Origin: Bacteroidota bacterium | GTDB lineage: Bacteria; Bacteroidota; Ignavibacteria; SZUA-365 | Reading direction: 5' to 3' | DNA length: 64,000 nucleotides | Assembly (NCBI GenBank): GCA_014860565.1 | Contig: JACZJN010000108.1 | Span: 1-64,000, forward strand | Shown: positions 17,296 through 25,612 of the stretch, piece after piece | How positions within the stretch are numbered: position 1 is the stretch's first letter | Layout of the letters: the number at the start of each line of letters is the position of its first letter | Program-made: the position numbers and the translations under genes | The notes under the pieces: model-generated | Database searches by the model: none | Told to the model about the DNA's origin: nothing | The model's input: only the letters and a program-made list of their open reading frames with translations

Positions 17296-18525
17296 TTATT
17301 CGTATCGCAGCGCGTCGATGGGATCGAGGTTCGAGGCTTTCCAGGCGGGATACGTGCCGAAAGCGACGCCCACGAAACAGCAGGCAACGATGCCAACGGC
17401 GATCCATCCGACATCGACAACAGGACCGATTTCGAGCACCATGGCGAGCACGTTCCCGGCGGCGAGACCGAGCATGATGCCGATCAATCCACCGAGCAGG
17501 GAAATGACGACGGATTCGAAAAGGAACTGCGAAACGATCGAGTGACGTGTGGCACCCACCGCCTTACGGATACCGATTTCACGCGTACGCTCCGTAACGG
17601 AGACCAGCATGATGTTCATGATGCCGATACCGGCCGCAAGCAACGCGACAGCAGCAATCGCCATGGTGCCGATTTTCACGTAGTACGTCGTTTCGTTGAA
17701 CTGACGGATCAGTGATTCATTCGAAAAAATGGCGAAGTCGTTGTCCTCTCCCGGGGGAACGTCGCGTACCGCGCGAAGGACTCCGATCACTTCGTCCTGC
17801 ACTGCGTCGAAATTCTCACGCGATTCCGCCTGTACCATGATATGGATACTGCGGTTTTTTCCGTACCGCTCGAAAAAGGTAGTAATAGGAATTATGAAAT
17901 AACGGTCCTGATTTCCGAATAACCCGCCCTGTGGTGCAACCGTCCCTATCACCTTGTAATGTACGCCTCCGAGAGACACCATTTCGCCGACGGGATTGTA
18001 GGATGGAGGGAAAAGCGCCTGCGCCAGATCGCTGCCGAGCACCACCACTTTCCGGGTCAGGTCGAGATCGGACTGCGTCAATCCCCTCCCCTGGTCTATT
18101 TCCCATTGGTTGGTGGGCAGACCGTCTGGAGTCTCGCCCGCGATGGAAACATTCGGATCCGTTTTCTTGCTGCGCCAGCGCACTTCCACGCCGAATTTCC
18201 AGACTTCAAGACCGATGTGCTTCACGCCTCGTGTGCGTTCGACGACCGCCAATCCCTGTTCGTACGTAATATCCTTGCGGTTGCGCGCATGCGCCTGCCA
18301 GCCGGGTCCACCCCCATGCTGGTTGTCGTATTTCTGCACCTGGAACGTGTTGGCGCCGAGGGCGCTCAGGCCGCCTTCGATGCTGTATTGGAGCGCCCCC
18401 AGGGAGGTCATGACGGCGATGATTGAGAACACCCCGATGGCGACACTGAGCACGGTGAGGAAGGAACGGAGCCTGTTGCTGCGCAGGGTTCCGAAAGCGG
18501 TCGCTATGCTTTCGCCAAAATACAT
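17296..18525 (-). CDS. MacB/FtsX-type ABC transporter permease (second copy)
   Basis: The 409-residue permease has one N-terminal transmembrane helix, a large periplasmic MacB-type domain, and three C-terminal helices with the conserved VTERTREIGIRKAVGATRHSIVSQFLFE block. The last residues, NLDPIDALRYE, are typical of the family. The frame is open beyond, but MYFGESIATAFGTLRSN at 18525 is the family start, six bases after the paralogue upstream. With the preceding permease it could form a heterodimer served by the shared ATPase. The substrate is unknown. Confidence 0.9.
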   Translation of the reverse strand: MYFGESIATAFGTLRSNRLRSFLTVLSVAIGVFSIIAVMTSLGALQYSIEGGLSALGANTFQVQKYDNQHGGGPGWQAHARNRKDITYEQGLAVVERTRGVKHIGLEVWKFGVEVRWRSKKTDPNVSIAGETPDGLPTNQWEIDQGRGLTQSDLDLTRKVVVLGSDLAQALFPPSYNPVGEMVSLGGVHYKVIGTVAPQGGLFGNQDRYFIIPITTFFERYGKNRSIHIMVQAESRENFDAVQDEVIGVLRAVRDVPPGEDNDFAIFSNESLIRQFNETTYYVKIGTMAIAAVALLAAGIGIMNIMLVSVTERTREIGIRKAVGATRHSIVSQFLFESVVISLLGGLIGIMLGLAAGNVLAMVLEIGPVVDVGWIAVGIVACCFVGVAFGTYPAWKASNLDPIDALRYE

Positions 18526-18530
18526 GGTGT

Positions 18531-19757
18531 TTACTCGTAGCGCAGGGCATCGACCGGATTCATCCGTGCGGCAGTGAACGCCGGGATGATGCCGGAAATA
18601 AGTCCTACACCGATGGAGATGGAAAGAGAAAGAATCACAACCCACAAGGGCATGCTCGAGGGGAGAATCTCATTGATGATCAGACTCAAGGGAAATGAAA
18701 CCCCAAGACCGATCAGTCCCCCGAGCGTACAAATAGTCGCGGCCTCGATGAGAAACTGCAGAAGGATGGTGCGGCGCTTGGCACCAAGCGCTTTGCGGGT
18801 ACCAATTTCCTTTGTGCGCTCCTTCACGGAAACGAACATGATGTTCATGATGCCCACGCCACCCACGAGCAGCGACAGTGAGGTTATGAGGAATCCTACG
18901 ACACCGATGGTGCTGACCACACTGTCGAACACCTGTTTGAGGAAGTCCTGCGTATTGACGCCGAAATCATTTTCTTCTCCAGGCGGCACGCCGCGGATCT
19001 TCCTGAACATGCCGATCATTTCCTCCTTCGCCTCCTCTTTGTCTGTTCCTTCCCGCATTTTCACATGAATGTCGATGCTGCGATTGGAGCCAAACACTTT
19101 CAGGAAGTTTGCCATGGGCACGAAGACCTGCGTATCCTTGCTGAACATGCTGGTGCCAAGGAAGTCGCCCTCTTTTTCGAAGACACCGATGACACGATAG
19201 CTGTATCCTGCCACCTTGATGGTTTTTCCGACAGGGTCTTCCCGTTCGAACAGATTCTTGGCGACGTCGAAACCGATCACGCAGACAGGACGCCCGGCAT
19301 TCGATTCGTAGAGGTTGAAAAACCGTCCTTCGCCTGGTACGACCCCCGAGGTGATCTCATATTCCGGAACCGTTCCGTTAACATTTCCCTTCACCGAACG
19401 GTTGCGGTATTTGAACGTTTGCTGCCAGGTGCTGACAACGGGAACCACAGCCTCGGCAAGCATGAATTTTTCCCGGAGTTCTTCCGCCTGTTCGACGGTG
19501 ACATCCTTCCGGTTGCGCGCCTTCCACCACTCGCCGCCAAACCAGTCCCACTTGCTCAGGTAGTACACATCGGTCCCGAGCGAAGAAATGCTCTTGTCGA
19601 GAGCCGAACCAAGTCCTTCGATCACCGTCGCCATCAGCGTCACGACGACGATGCCGATCACGATACCCAGCGTCGTAAGAACCGAGCGCATTTTGTTGGC
19701 GCCGATAGCGGTCAACGCGATGCGCATCCCTTCCTTGAATTCGTACAGCCTGAACAT
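18531..19757 (-). CDS. MacB/FtsX-type ABC transporter permease (first copy)
   Basis: The 408-residue permease has the same layout as its neighbour: N-terminal helix, extracytoplasmic MacB-like domain, and C-terminal helices with FVSVKERTKEIGTRKALGA, ending ARMNPVDALRYE. It starts nine bases after the ATPase gene. In MacB the ATPase and permease are one chain; here they are separate, and there are two permeases, as in many Bacteroidota operons. It likely works with the downstream permease, the adaptor and the TolC-like channel. Confidence 0.92.
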   Translation of the reverse strand: MFRLYEFKEGMRIALTAIGANKMRSVLTTLGIVIGIVVVTLMATVIEGLGSALDKSISSLGTDVYYLSKWDWFGGEWWKARNRKDVTVEQAEELREKFMLAEAVVPVVSTWQQTFKYRNRSVKGNVNGTVPEYEITSGVVPGEGRFFNLYESNAGRPVCVIGFDVAKNLFEREDPVGKTIKVAGYSYRVIGVFEKEGDFLGTSMFSKDTQVFVPMANFLKVFGSNRSIDIHVKMREGTDKEEAKEEMIGMFRKIRGVPPGEENDFGVNTQDFLKQVFDSVVSTIGVVGFLITSLSLLVGGVGIMNIMFVSVKERTKEIGTRKALGAKRRTILLQFLIEAATICTLGGLIGLGVSFPLSLIINEILPSSMPLWVVILSLSISIGVGLISGIIPAFTAARMNPVDALRYE

Positions 19758-19766
19758 GGCGCTACA

Positions 19767-20471
19767 CTAGTGTTCGTAAATGAGGGGTTTTTCTACCTTC
19801 TCGTCGCTGGCAATCTTGCCGTCGAAGAGACGGATGATGCGATGCGCGTGCGCGGCAATATCTTCCTCGTGCGTGACGAGAATGATGGTATTGCCTTCGC
19901 CATGCAGATCCGAAAAAAGCTGCATGATTTCGATTCCGGTCTTGGAGTCGAGGTTTCCCGTCGGTTCATCAGCGAGTATGATCGAAGGATCGTTGACGAG
20001 CGCACGTGCGACGGCCACACGCTGCCGCTGTCCGCCCGAAAGCTCATTGGGCTTATGCGTCATTCGGTCCCCGAGGCCGACTTCCCGCAGCGCCTTCTCT
20101 GCCTTCTCCCGCCGCAGATGCGACGGAACGCCGGCATAAATCAGCGGAAGCTCGACGTTATGCAGCGCCGTGGAACGGGGAAGCAGATTGAAGGTCTGAA
20201 AGACGAAGCCGATTTTCCTGTTGCGAATTTCGGCAAGTTCGTTGTCGTTGAGATCACCGACGTTCTGTCCTTCGAAATCGTACAGCCCGGACGTCGGAGT
20301 ATCGAGGCAGCCGACGACATTCATGAGTGTTGATTTTCCGGAACCTGAGGGACCCATGATGGCAACGTATTCGTTGGCCTCGATATCGAGCGAGACACCC
20401 GAAAGCGCATGCACGAGTTCCGCGCCCATATCGTAGTTCTTGACCACGTCTTTAATGTGAATGATCGGCAT
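19767..20471 (-). CDS. ABC transporter ATP-binding protein (MacB/LolD type)
   Basis: This 234-residue ATPase shows Walker [10 protein letters not shown], the Q-loop region [17 protein letters not shown], the signature [15 protein letters not shown], Walker [13 protein letters not shown], and the switch His in ILVTHEE. The sequence is of the MacB/LolD group, which drives mechanotransmission-type export rather than import. It lies between the adaptor (12 bases) and the first permease (9 bases) in one operon. Confidence 0.94.
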   Translation of the reverse strand: MPIIHIKDVVKNYDMGAELVHALSGVSLDIEANEYVAIMGPSGSGKSTLMNVVGCLDTPTSGLYDFEGQNVGDLNDNELAEIRNRKIGFVFQTFNLLPRSTALHNVELPLIYAGVPSHLRREKAEKALREVGLGDRMTHKPNELSGGQRQRVAVARALVNDPSIILADEPTGNLDSKTGIEIMQLFSDLHGEGNTIILVTHEEDIAAHAHRIIRLFDGKIASDEKVEKPLIYEH

Positions 20472-20483
20472 GGGTACGGTTCC

Positions 20484-21797
20484 TTAGTTGCTGAACATGC
20501 GGCGCTGGGACAGTTTGTTGTCCACACGCACCTGGGTGCTATCGTTGAGTTCGCGGCTGATGGCGCGGTAGCTGCCTTTGACCACCTCTTCACCGGTCTT
20601 CAGACCGTCTTTGATCTCGATATACGTATCGCTGCTGATGCCGGTGGTAACCGGAATCTTGCGCGCACGGCCATCCTTCACGATGAAGACCACTTCCTGC
20701 GGCTTTTCTTTTTTCTGGGTCTCCTGATCGGTAATGCCTTCGATCTGAACGTCGCCCATGTCCTGCTCATCTCCACCCATTTCTGCGTCGACTTCCTTTT
20801 TCTCACGTGTAGTGACGCTCTGCAGCGGAACAGTCACGACGTCTTTACGCGTTTCTGTTTCAATTTTTGCGGAGCACGACATACCCGGTCGGAATTCCTT
20901 ATCCTCTGCGTTCACGATCAGACGCACTTCGAAATTGGTGACCTCTTCCTGTGTACCGAGTCCCTTCGTCGTAGCAGTATTGGCGATCTGATAGACTGTC
21001 GCCGTGAATACGTGGTCGGGATAGGCATCGACATCGATGCGTGCGGTATCGCCGATATTGATCAGCACAACGTCATTTTCATTGACCTCCACGCGCGATT
21101 CCAAAATCGACAGGTCGCTGACCGTCATTATCTCGGTGCCCTGCGTGAAGCTCGATCCGGAAACGCGCTCCCCGAGCTTGGAGATGCGCTGTGTCACGAT
21201 GCCGTCGATCGGCGAGTAGATCGCCGTCTTTGCGAGGTCTTCGCGTGAGCGGGTGAGGCTCGCCTCGGCGTTTTGCACATCGAAGCGGGAGGCATCGACG
21301 TTGGCCTTGGCGATTTCGTACAGGCTCTTGCTCGATTCCACATCCGACTCGGAAATCAGGCCTTTCTTGAAGAGTTCCTGCTGACGCTTGTACTCGCTTT
21401 CCACCTTGCGGAAGTCGGCTTCGCGCTGCACGAGCATCGCTTTCATCCGGTTGAGATTCGCGATGCTCTGATCACGCTGCGCAGCGTACTGATCGGGCTT
21501 GATGCGCACGAGGAGCTGGCCCTTGCGCACGACATCGCCCTCTTCCACCGGCAGCTGTATGATCTCACCCGACACCTCGGCATTGATTTTCACCTGCGTC
21601 TGGGGCTGAATCTTCCCGGTGGCTTCGACCACCTGCGTAATTGTGCGGCGCTCCACTTTCTCGGTCTGCACCACGATCACTTCGTCCTTCTTACTGCCGA
21701 AGATCACCGCAACGATGATGATGACAAGCAGTGCGCCCAGCGCGGAGAAAATGATGATTTTCTTCTTCTTGTTTTTGTTCTTCCCGTTATTGGCCAT
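20484..21797 (-). CDS. Periplasmic adaptor (HlyD/MacA family)
   Basis: This 437-residue membrane-fusion protein has a Lys-rich N-terminus followed by one transmembrane anchor (IIIFSALGALLVIIIVAVIF), a biotinyl-lipoyl-like half (GEIIQLPVEEGDVVRKGQLL), a coiled-coil hairpin with KVESEYKRQQELFKKGLISE, the second lipoyl half (IYSPIDGIVTQR) and beta-barrel domains. It connects the inner-membrane ABC complex to an outer-membrane channel. An acidic insert (EMGGDEQDMGDVQIEG) lies late in the chain. It lies 22 bases after the TolC-like gene. Confidence 0.93.
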   Translation of the reverse strand: MANNGKNKNKKKKIIIFSALGALLVIIIVAVIFGSKKDEVIVVQTEKVERRTITQVVEATGKIQPQTQVKINAEVSGEIIQLPVEEGDVVRKGQLLVRIKPDQYAAQRDQSIANLNRMKAMLVQREADFRKVESEYKRQQELFKKGLISESDVESSKSLYEIAKANVDASRFDVQNAEASLTRSREDLAKTAIYSPIDGIVTQRISKLGERVSGSSFTQGTEIMTVSDLSILESRVEVNENDVVLINIGDTARIDVDAYPDHVFTATVYQIANTATTKGLGTQEEVTNFEVRLIVNAEDKEFRPGMSCSAKIETETRKDVVTVPLQSVTTREKKEVDAEMGGDEQDMGDVQIEGITDQETQKKEKPQEVVFIVKDGRARKIPVTTGISSDTYIEIKDGLKTGEEVVKGSYRAISRELNDSTQVRVDNKLSQRRMFSN

Positions 21798-21819
21798 TGT
21801 TGTCGCCTCTATTGCACTG

Positions 21820-23145
21820 TTAGTTCAGGTTTCTTCCGAGCTGGTAATCCATCTGCTTCTGCACCACGAGATAGTTGAACGTCGCGTTGATGACGTCGGA
21901 TTCGGCGAGAGTCAGATTCGCACTTGCGGTTGTGAGATCAAGCAGAGTTCCCGATCCAAGGTTATAGCGCTCCTGCGCGGTACGTTGGTCCTCCCTCGCC
22001 GACTGCAGTTTCTTTACGGAGATATCAATGTTTTTCTCCGATGTTTCCAGGGCATTGAGCGCCTTCATCACTTCGGTTGCGATCGACCTCCGAAGCTGTT
22101 CGAGGGAGTATTCGCTGTCCATGCGCTGAATTTCCGAGCGTTCAACGGCACCTGAAACCTGGAAGTTGGAAAAAATCGGGACCGAAAGCTGCAGACCGTA
22201 GATGAAGCGGTCGTACAGCGTGAAATCCTTCAGCTCGAGGTTATTCCAGTTATACTGTGCGAAAGCGGACAGACTGGGGTAGTGCCCCGATTGCGCGACG
22301 CTCACTCCCTTCTCGGCGCTTTGCAGCGAAAGCTCCGCTTGCCTGTAGTCGGAACGACGGCTGACAGCCTCCTTGATGAGCGCATCGAAGTCTCCGAGTC
22401 CGCTTCTGAAACGGACTATTTCCGTGGGCTCGATGGAGGACGGGAGTTCGTCGGAAGCCAGCGTAAAATCCGGACGCGGGGAAAGTCCCAGAAGTGCCTG
22501 CAGGTCAACCATGGCGTTCTGGTAGTTATTCCTGGCCTCGATGACTCCGAGTTCGTCATTGCCAACCACGACCTGCTGGCGATACACATCTGCCAGCGGA
22601 ACAGAGCCCACCGTATTCATTTCGCGAATGCGGTCGAGCTGTCCCTTGCTGCGTTCGAGATTGCTCTCCGCGACGCGCGTCAGCTGTTCCATGCGCAGCA
22701 CATTGTAGTAGTACTGCTGGATGGAGTAGACGATGGTCTGCTGCGTGCGCATGAAGCTTTCTTCCGCGGCGTTGTAATCGATGATGCTCTGATCGACCGA
22801 GTTGAAATTGCGCATGCCGTCAAACAGCGTCAGTCCCGCCTGCACATTGTAACTGTAGGAATTTCGTGAGCGAAGCAGATCATTCGCGCGGAACGCGAGC
22901 TGATCCTCATCCGAACGGCTCCACGTCGCCGAACCACGGAGGCTGGGAAGGAACTGGCCGAAGGCCTCTTTTTTGAAGGTCGAGCTTCGTTCCACATTAT
23001 TGCGCGAACGAAGGATGTCGATGTTGTTTTTCAGTCCGGTCTCCACGCACTGCTGCAGGGTGTAGCCATTCTGGGCTTGTCCCATTGCCGGGAGTGCACA
23101 CACGAGTGCGATGAGGAGAACGAGGATTGTCCTGGAAGGATTCAT
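21820..23145 (-). CDS. TolC-family outer-membrane efflux protein
   Basis: This 441-residue outer-membrane channel has a signal peptide ending ALPAMGQAQ. GYTLQQCVETGLKNN is the typical start of a TolC repeat, and the two halves carry long helical hairpins (YNAAEESFMRTQQTIVYSIQ; YNLGSGTLLDLTTASANLTLAESD). The frame continues upstream to 23256, but the signal peptide places the start at 23145. It is the first gene of the export operon (TolC, adaptor, ATPase, two permeases), so the system looks complete. The substrate could be a drug, peptide or lipid. Confidence 0.93.
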   Translation of the reverse strand: MNPSRTILVLLIALVCALPAMGQAQNGYTLQQCVETGLKNNIDILRSRNNVERSSTFKKEAFGQFLPSLRGSATWSRSDEDQLAFRANDLLRSRNSYSYNVQAGLTLFDGMRNFNSVDQSIIDYNAAEESFMRTQQTIVYSIQQYYYNVLRMEQLTRVAESNLERSKGQLDRIREMNTVGSVPLADVYRQQVVVGNDELGVIEARNNYQNAMVDLQALLGLSPRPDFTLASDELPSSIEPTEIVRFRSGLGDFDALIKEAVSRRSDYRQAELSLQSAEKGVSVAQSGHYPSLSAFAQYNWNNLELKDFTLYDRFIYGLQLSVPIFSNFQVSGAVERSEIQRMDSEYSLEQLRRSIATEVMKALNALETSEKNIDISVKKLQSAREDQRTAQERYNLGSGTLLDLTTASANLTLAESDVINATFNYLVVQKQMDYQLGRNLN

Positions 23146-23262
23146 GCGATTGCTTTTGTATGAGTTGCGAGATTTTCGGCAAGGATAGGTCATAATTCTT
23201 TCTCTACAACGGATCGAGGACATAAAAGTTTCATTGTCTGAAATGATCGATTCCATGGGTCT

Positions 23263-24768
23263 TCACGAGTCCTTGAGCGTCCTGGGCAATCCCTGCAGCT
23301 GACTCTTTCGCGAGTGGGGTTTCTTCTCAAGCGGTCCCGCCAGGATTTCGTCCTTGATGGAAAGCAGGTAGCCCAGCGCGGCGTCGTGCTCATTGGGAAT
23401 GATTCCGTCGAGCACCGCATCTTCGATCTTCGTCTTCAGAATGCCGACCGCAATACCCGGCCGCAGTCCGCAGACACGCATGATGGTTTCGCCATCCACC
23501 GGTGGCTGCCAGCTGCGCAAGCGGTCACGATCCTCCACCAGGCGCATGCGGTCGACGAGGAGGTCATAATTCCGCAGATAGCGACTTACAAGCTTCGGAT
23601 TTTTCGACGTAATATCCGAGCGACACAGCATCAGCAATTCCTCGATATCTTCACCGGCATCGAAGAGCAGTCGTCTGATGGCAGCATCCGTGACTTCTTC
23701 ATTGATAAGCGCAATGGGACGCAGGTGCAGCAGCACCATCTTCTTGACGAAACCAAGTGGCTCCAGCGGAAGCTTCATGCGTTGGAAAATCTGCCTGGTC
23801 ATGCGTGCGCCCAGCTCGGGATGGCCGTGGAAGGTCCACCCACTCCCTTCGACAAACTGTTTCGTTTTTGGTTTCGCGATGTCATGCAAGATCGCCGAAA
23901 AACGCAGCCAGATGTTTTCGCTCACCCCGCAGAGATTGTCCAGCACTTTCAGCGTATGGTAGAAAACGTCCTTGTGATGGAAATTCTTCACGCCGTCAGG
24001 ATATTCTATTGACCGCTGGTCCACTCCGGCGAGTGTGTGGAATTCGGGAAAAACATGTTTCATCAGCCCGGTTTCCAGCATGGGCGCGTATCCGATCGAG
24101 GGCTGGGGCGCGGAAAGCGTCTTCATGAATTCGTCGCGGACGCGCTCCATCGAAACGATGCGGATACGATCCTGCATGGAGCGAATAGCTTCGAGCGCTG
24201 CAGTATCGATGGAAAATCCGAGTTGGGCAGCAAAACGGAAGGCACGCATCATGCGCAGCGGATCGTCGGAAAAGGTCGCAAGAGGATCCAGTGGCGTGCG
24301 CAGCAGCTGTCGCGTAAGATCCGCCTGTCCGTCGAAGGGATCGATCAGCGTGCCGAAATCATCATCCATCAACGAGGCCGCCATGGCATTGACCGTGAAA
24401 TCGCGACGTGCGAGGTCATCGTCGATTGTCCCTATCTGCACCACCGGTTTGCGCGAAGATTCACTGTAGACCTCCTTACGCATGCCGACAAACTCGATTT
24501 CCACGCCCTGCAGCTGCAGCCGCGCCGTGCCGAATTTGTCGAAAGACACGACCTGCGAACCGCCGAGCGCATCGTGAACATGGTGCGCGAATGCGACTCC
24601 GTCACCAGTGACGGCAATATCGATGTCCTTTGTTTCCCTCCCAAGAATCACGTCGCGGACAAAGCCCCCAACAACATATGCGCGGATGCTCTCTTTCGCT
24701 GCCAGTGCTCCGATCTCTCTGAACAAAGGGAGGACCAGCGCATTTGCGATATTTTCTATATGCGGCAT
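23263..24768 (-). CDS. cca: CCA tRNA nucleotidyltransferase / poly(A) polymerase family, HD domain
   Basis: The 501-residue class II nucleotidyltransferase has GGFVRDVILG and DIDIAVTGDG (metal-binding Asp pair), then RRDFTVNAMA and LRMMRAFRFAAQLGF. The C-terminal half contains an HD domain with HTLKVLDNL and LHDIAKPKTKQF. It adds or repairs the 3' CCA of tRNAs. The HD domain resembles that of bifunctional enzymes with phosphatase/phosphodiesterase activity. The class also includes poly(A) polymerases, so the exact activity rests on family inference. It is divergent from hsp20, with about 307 bases between. Confidence 0.9.
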   Translation of the reverse strand: MPHIENIANALVLPLFREIGALAAKESIRAYVVGGFVRDVILGRETKDIDIAVTGDGVAFAHHVHDALGGSQVVSFDKFGTARLQLQGVEIEFVGMRKEVYSESSRKPVVQIGTIDDDLARRDFTVNAMAASLMDDDFGTLIDPFDGQADLTRQLLRTPLDPLATFSDDPLRMMRAFRFAAQLGFSIDTAALEAIRSMQDRIRIVSMERVRDEFMKTLSAPQPSIGYAPMLETGLMKHVFPEFHTLAGVDQRSIEYPDGVKNFHHKDVFYHTLKVLDNLCGVSENIWLRFSAILHDIAKPKTKQFVEGSGWTFHGHPELGARMTRQIFQRMKLPLEPLGFVKKMVLLHLRPIALINEEVTDAAIRRLLFDAGEDIEELLMLCRSDITSKNPKLVSRYLRNYDLLVDRMRLVEDRDRLRSWQPPVDGETIMRVCGLRPGIAVGILKTKIEDAVLDGIIPNEHDAALGYLLSIKDEILAGPLEKKPHSRKSQLQGLPRTLKDS

Positions 24769-24926
24769 TCTATACTGAATTTCGGTTCAACCATTTCCCG
24801 ATGTCTGAAATCCCGCGCATGGTACACGCGAAAGACGGACGATATTCAGACATGAATTTTATGTAAAAAGAAATTTACGAACTCCTGTAGCTCCAAGCAA
24901 AAAGATACGTCTTTTTACCTGCCGTA

Positions 24927-24956
24927 TTGACAGAATGTCCGCATGTCATATTGTCA
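24927..24956 (+). promoter_or_regulatory. Candidate upstream activator site of hsp20
   Basis: TGACA (24928-24932) and TGTCA (24952-24956) form an outer dyad. Inside it, A/TTGTC occurs three times at an exact 8-base step (24935, 24943, 24951). The element is centred about 103 bases before the predicted sigma-54 start, the usual place for an enhancer-binding protein. Which regulator binds is not known. The rest of 24769-25020 shows no gene. Confidence 0.4.
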
Positions 24957-25020
24957 GTATTCTCTGCCGTATATTGGCCATTATTACGCTTGTTGAAGTA
25001 AGCCTCAATAAAATCAATGT

Positions 25021-25037
25021 TGGTATGGTATTTGCAA
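25021..25037 (+). promoter_or_regulatory. Sigma-54 promoter of hsp20
   Basis: TGGTATGGTATTTGCAA has GG at 25022-25023 and GC at 25034-25035, the exact GG-N10-GC spacing, with a TTTGCA -12 element. Predicted start is near 25047, 29 bases before the ATG, leaving room for the TAGGAG ribosome site. The core matches the second site at 62691-62707. Confidence 0.6.
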
Positions 25038-25075
25038 GTAACTGATTCTGAACCCTTAACGAATAGGAGCATACC

Positions 25076-25513
25076 ATGCCGCATTTCAAGTTTGACCCGA
25101 TGAAAGAGTTGGAGTATCTCTCCCAGCGCATGCGAAACATCGCCAACGAGTTTCCCGAAACCTTCAGCTTTGAATTCGGCAAAGGATTTGAGCCACGAGT
25201 AGACATCTATAATGAAGCAGATCTTGTTCGCGTAGTCGCGGAGCTTCCCGGTTTGAAGAAGGATGTGCTATCTCTTTCGTATGCAGAAGGCGTACTGACG
25301 ATCAGCGGTAACAAGCCCGTGCCCAAACAGGTTGAGGGAGTGTCGGTTTTGCGTTCCGAGCGTTCGTTCGGCGATTTCAAACGGGAGCTCGAGCTGCCGA
25401 AGGACGTCGATGCTTCGACCATTTCCGCTGTCATGAACGACGGCTTGCTTGTCATCACGATCAGTAAGAAGCCGGCCGCCGAGCAGCGTGAAATCAAGAT
25501 CGATATCGGCTGA
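25076..25513 (+). CDS. Small heat-shock protein (Hsp20/alpha-crystallin)
   Basis: The 145-residue chaperone has the alpha-crystallin domain at about residues 40-145: PRVDIYNEADLVRVVAELPGL opens it, and the region ends with SAVMNDGLLVITISKK. It binds unfolding proteins without ATP and hands them to DnaK. TAGGAG lies seven bases before the ATG. dnaK follows 99 bases downstream on the same strand; whether they share a transcript is unclear. The upstream region holds a sigma-54-like promoter, an unusual arrangement. Confidence 0.93.
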   Translation: MPHFKFDPMKELEYLSQRMRNIANEFPETFSFEFGKGFEPRVDIYNEADLVRVVAELPGLKKDVLSLSYAEGVLTISGNKPVPKQVEGVSVLRSERSFGDFKRELELPKDVDASTISAVMNDGLLVITISKKPAAEQREIKIDIG

Positions 25514-25612
25514 GGTCGGTACGAAGCAGGATAGGACTCAGTATTCCGACAGGATATTCTTAAAACGAAGAAGATTATTTTTTTGTGAACGTATTTCAAG
25601 GAGAGCGACCCA

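Noticed and set aside
19065-20333. Forward reading frame of 422 codons opposite the permease and ATPase genes
   Set aside because: It crosses the boundary between two well-supported reverse-strand genes and has no recognisable domain.
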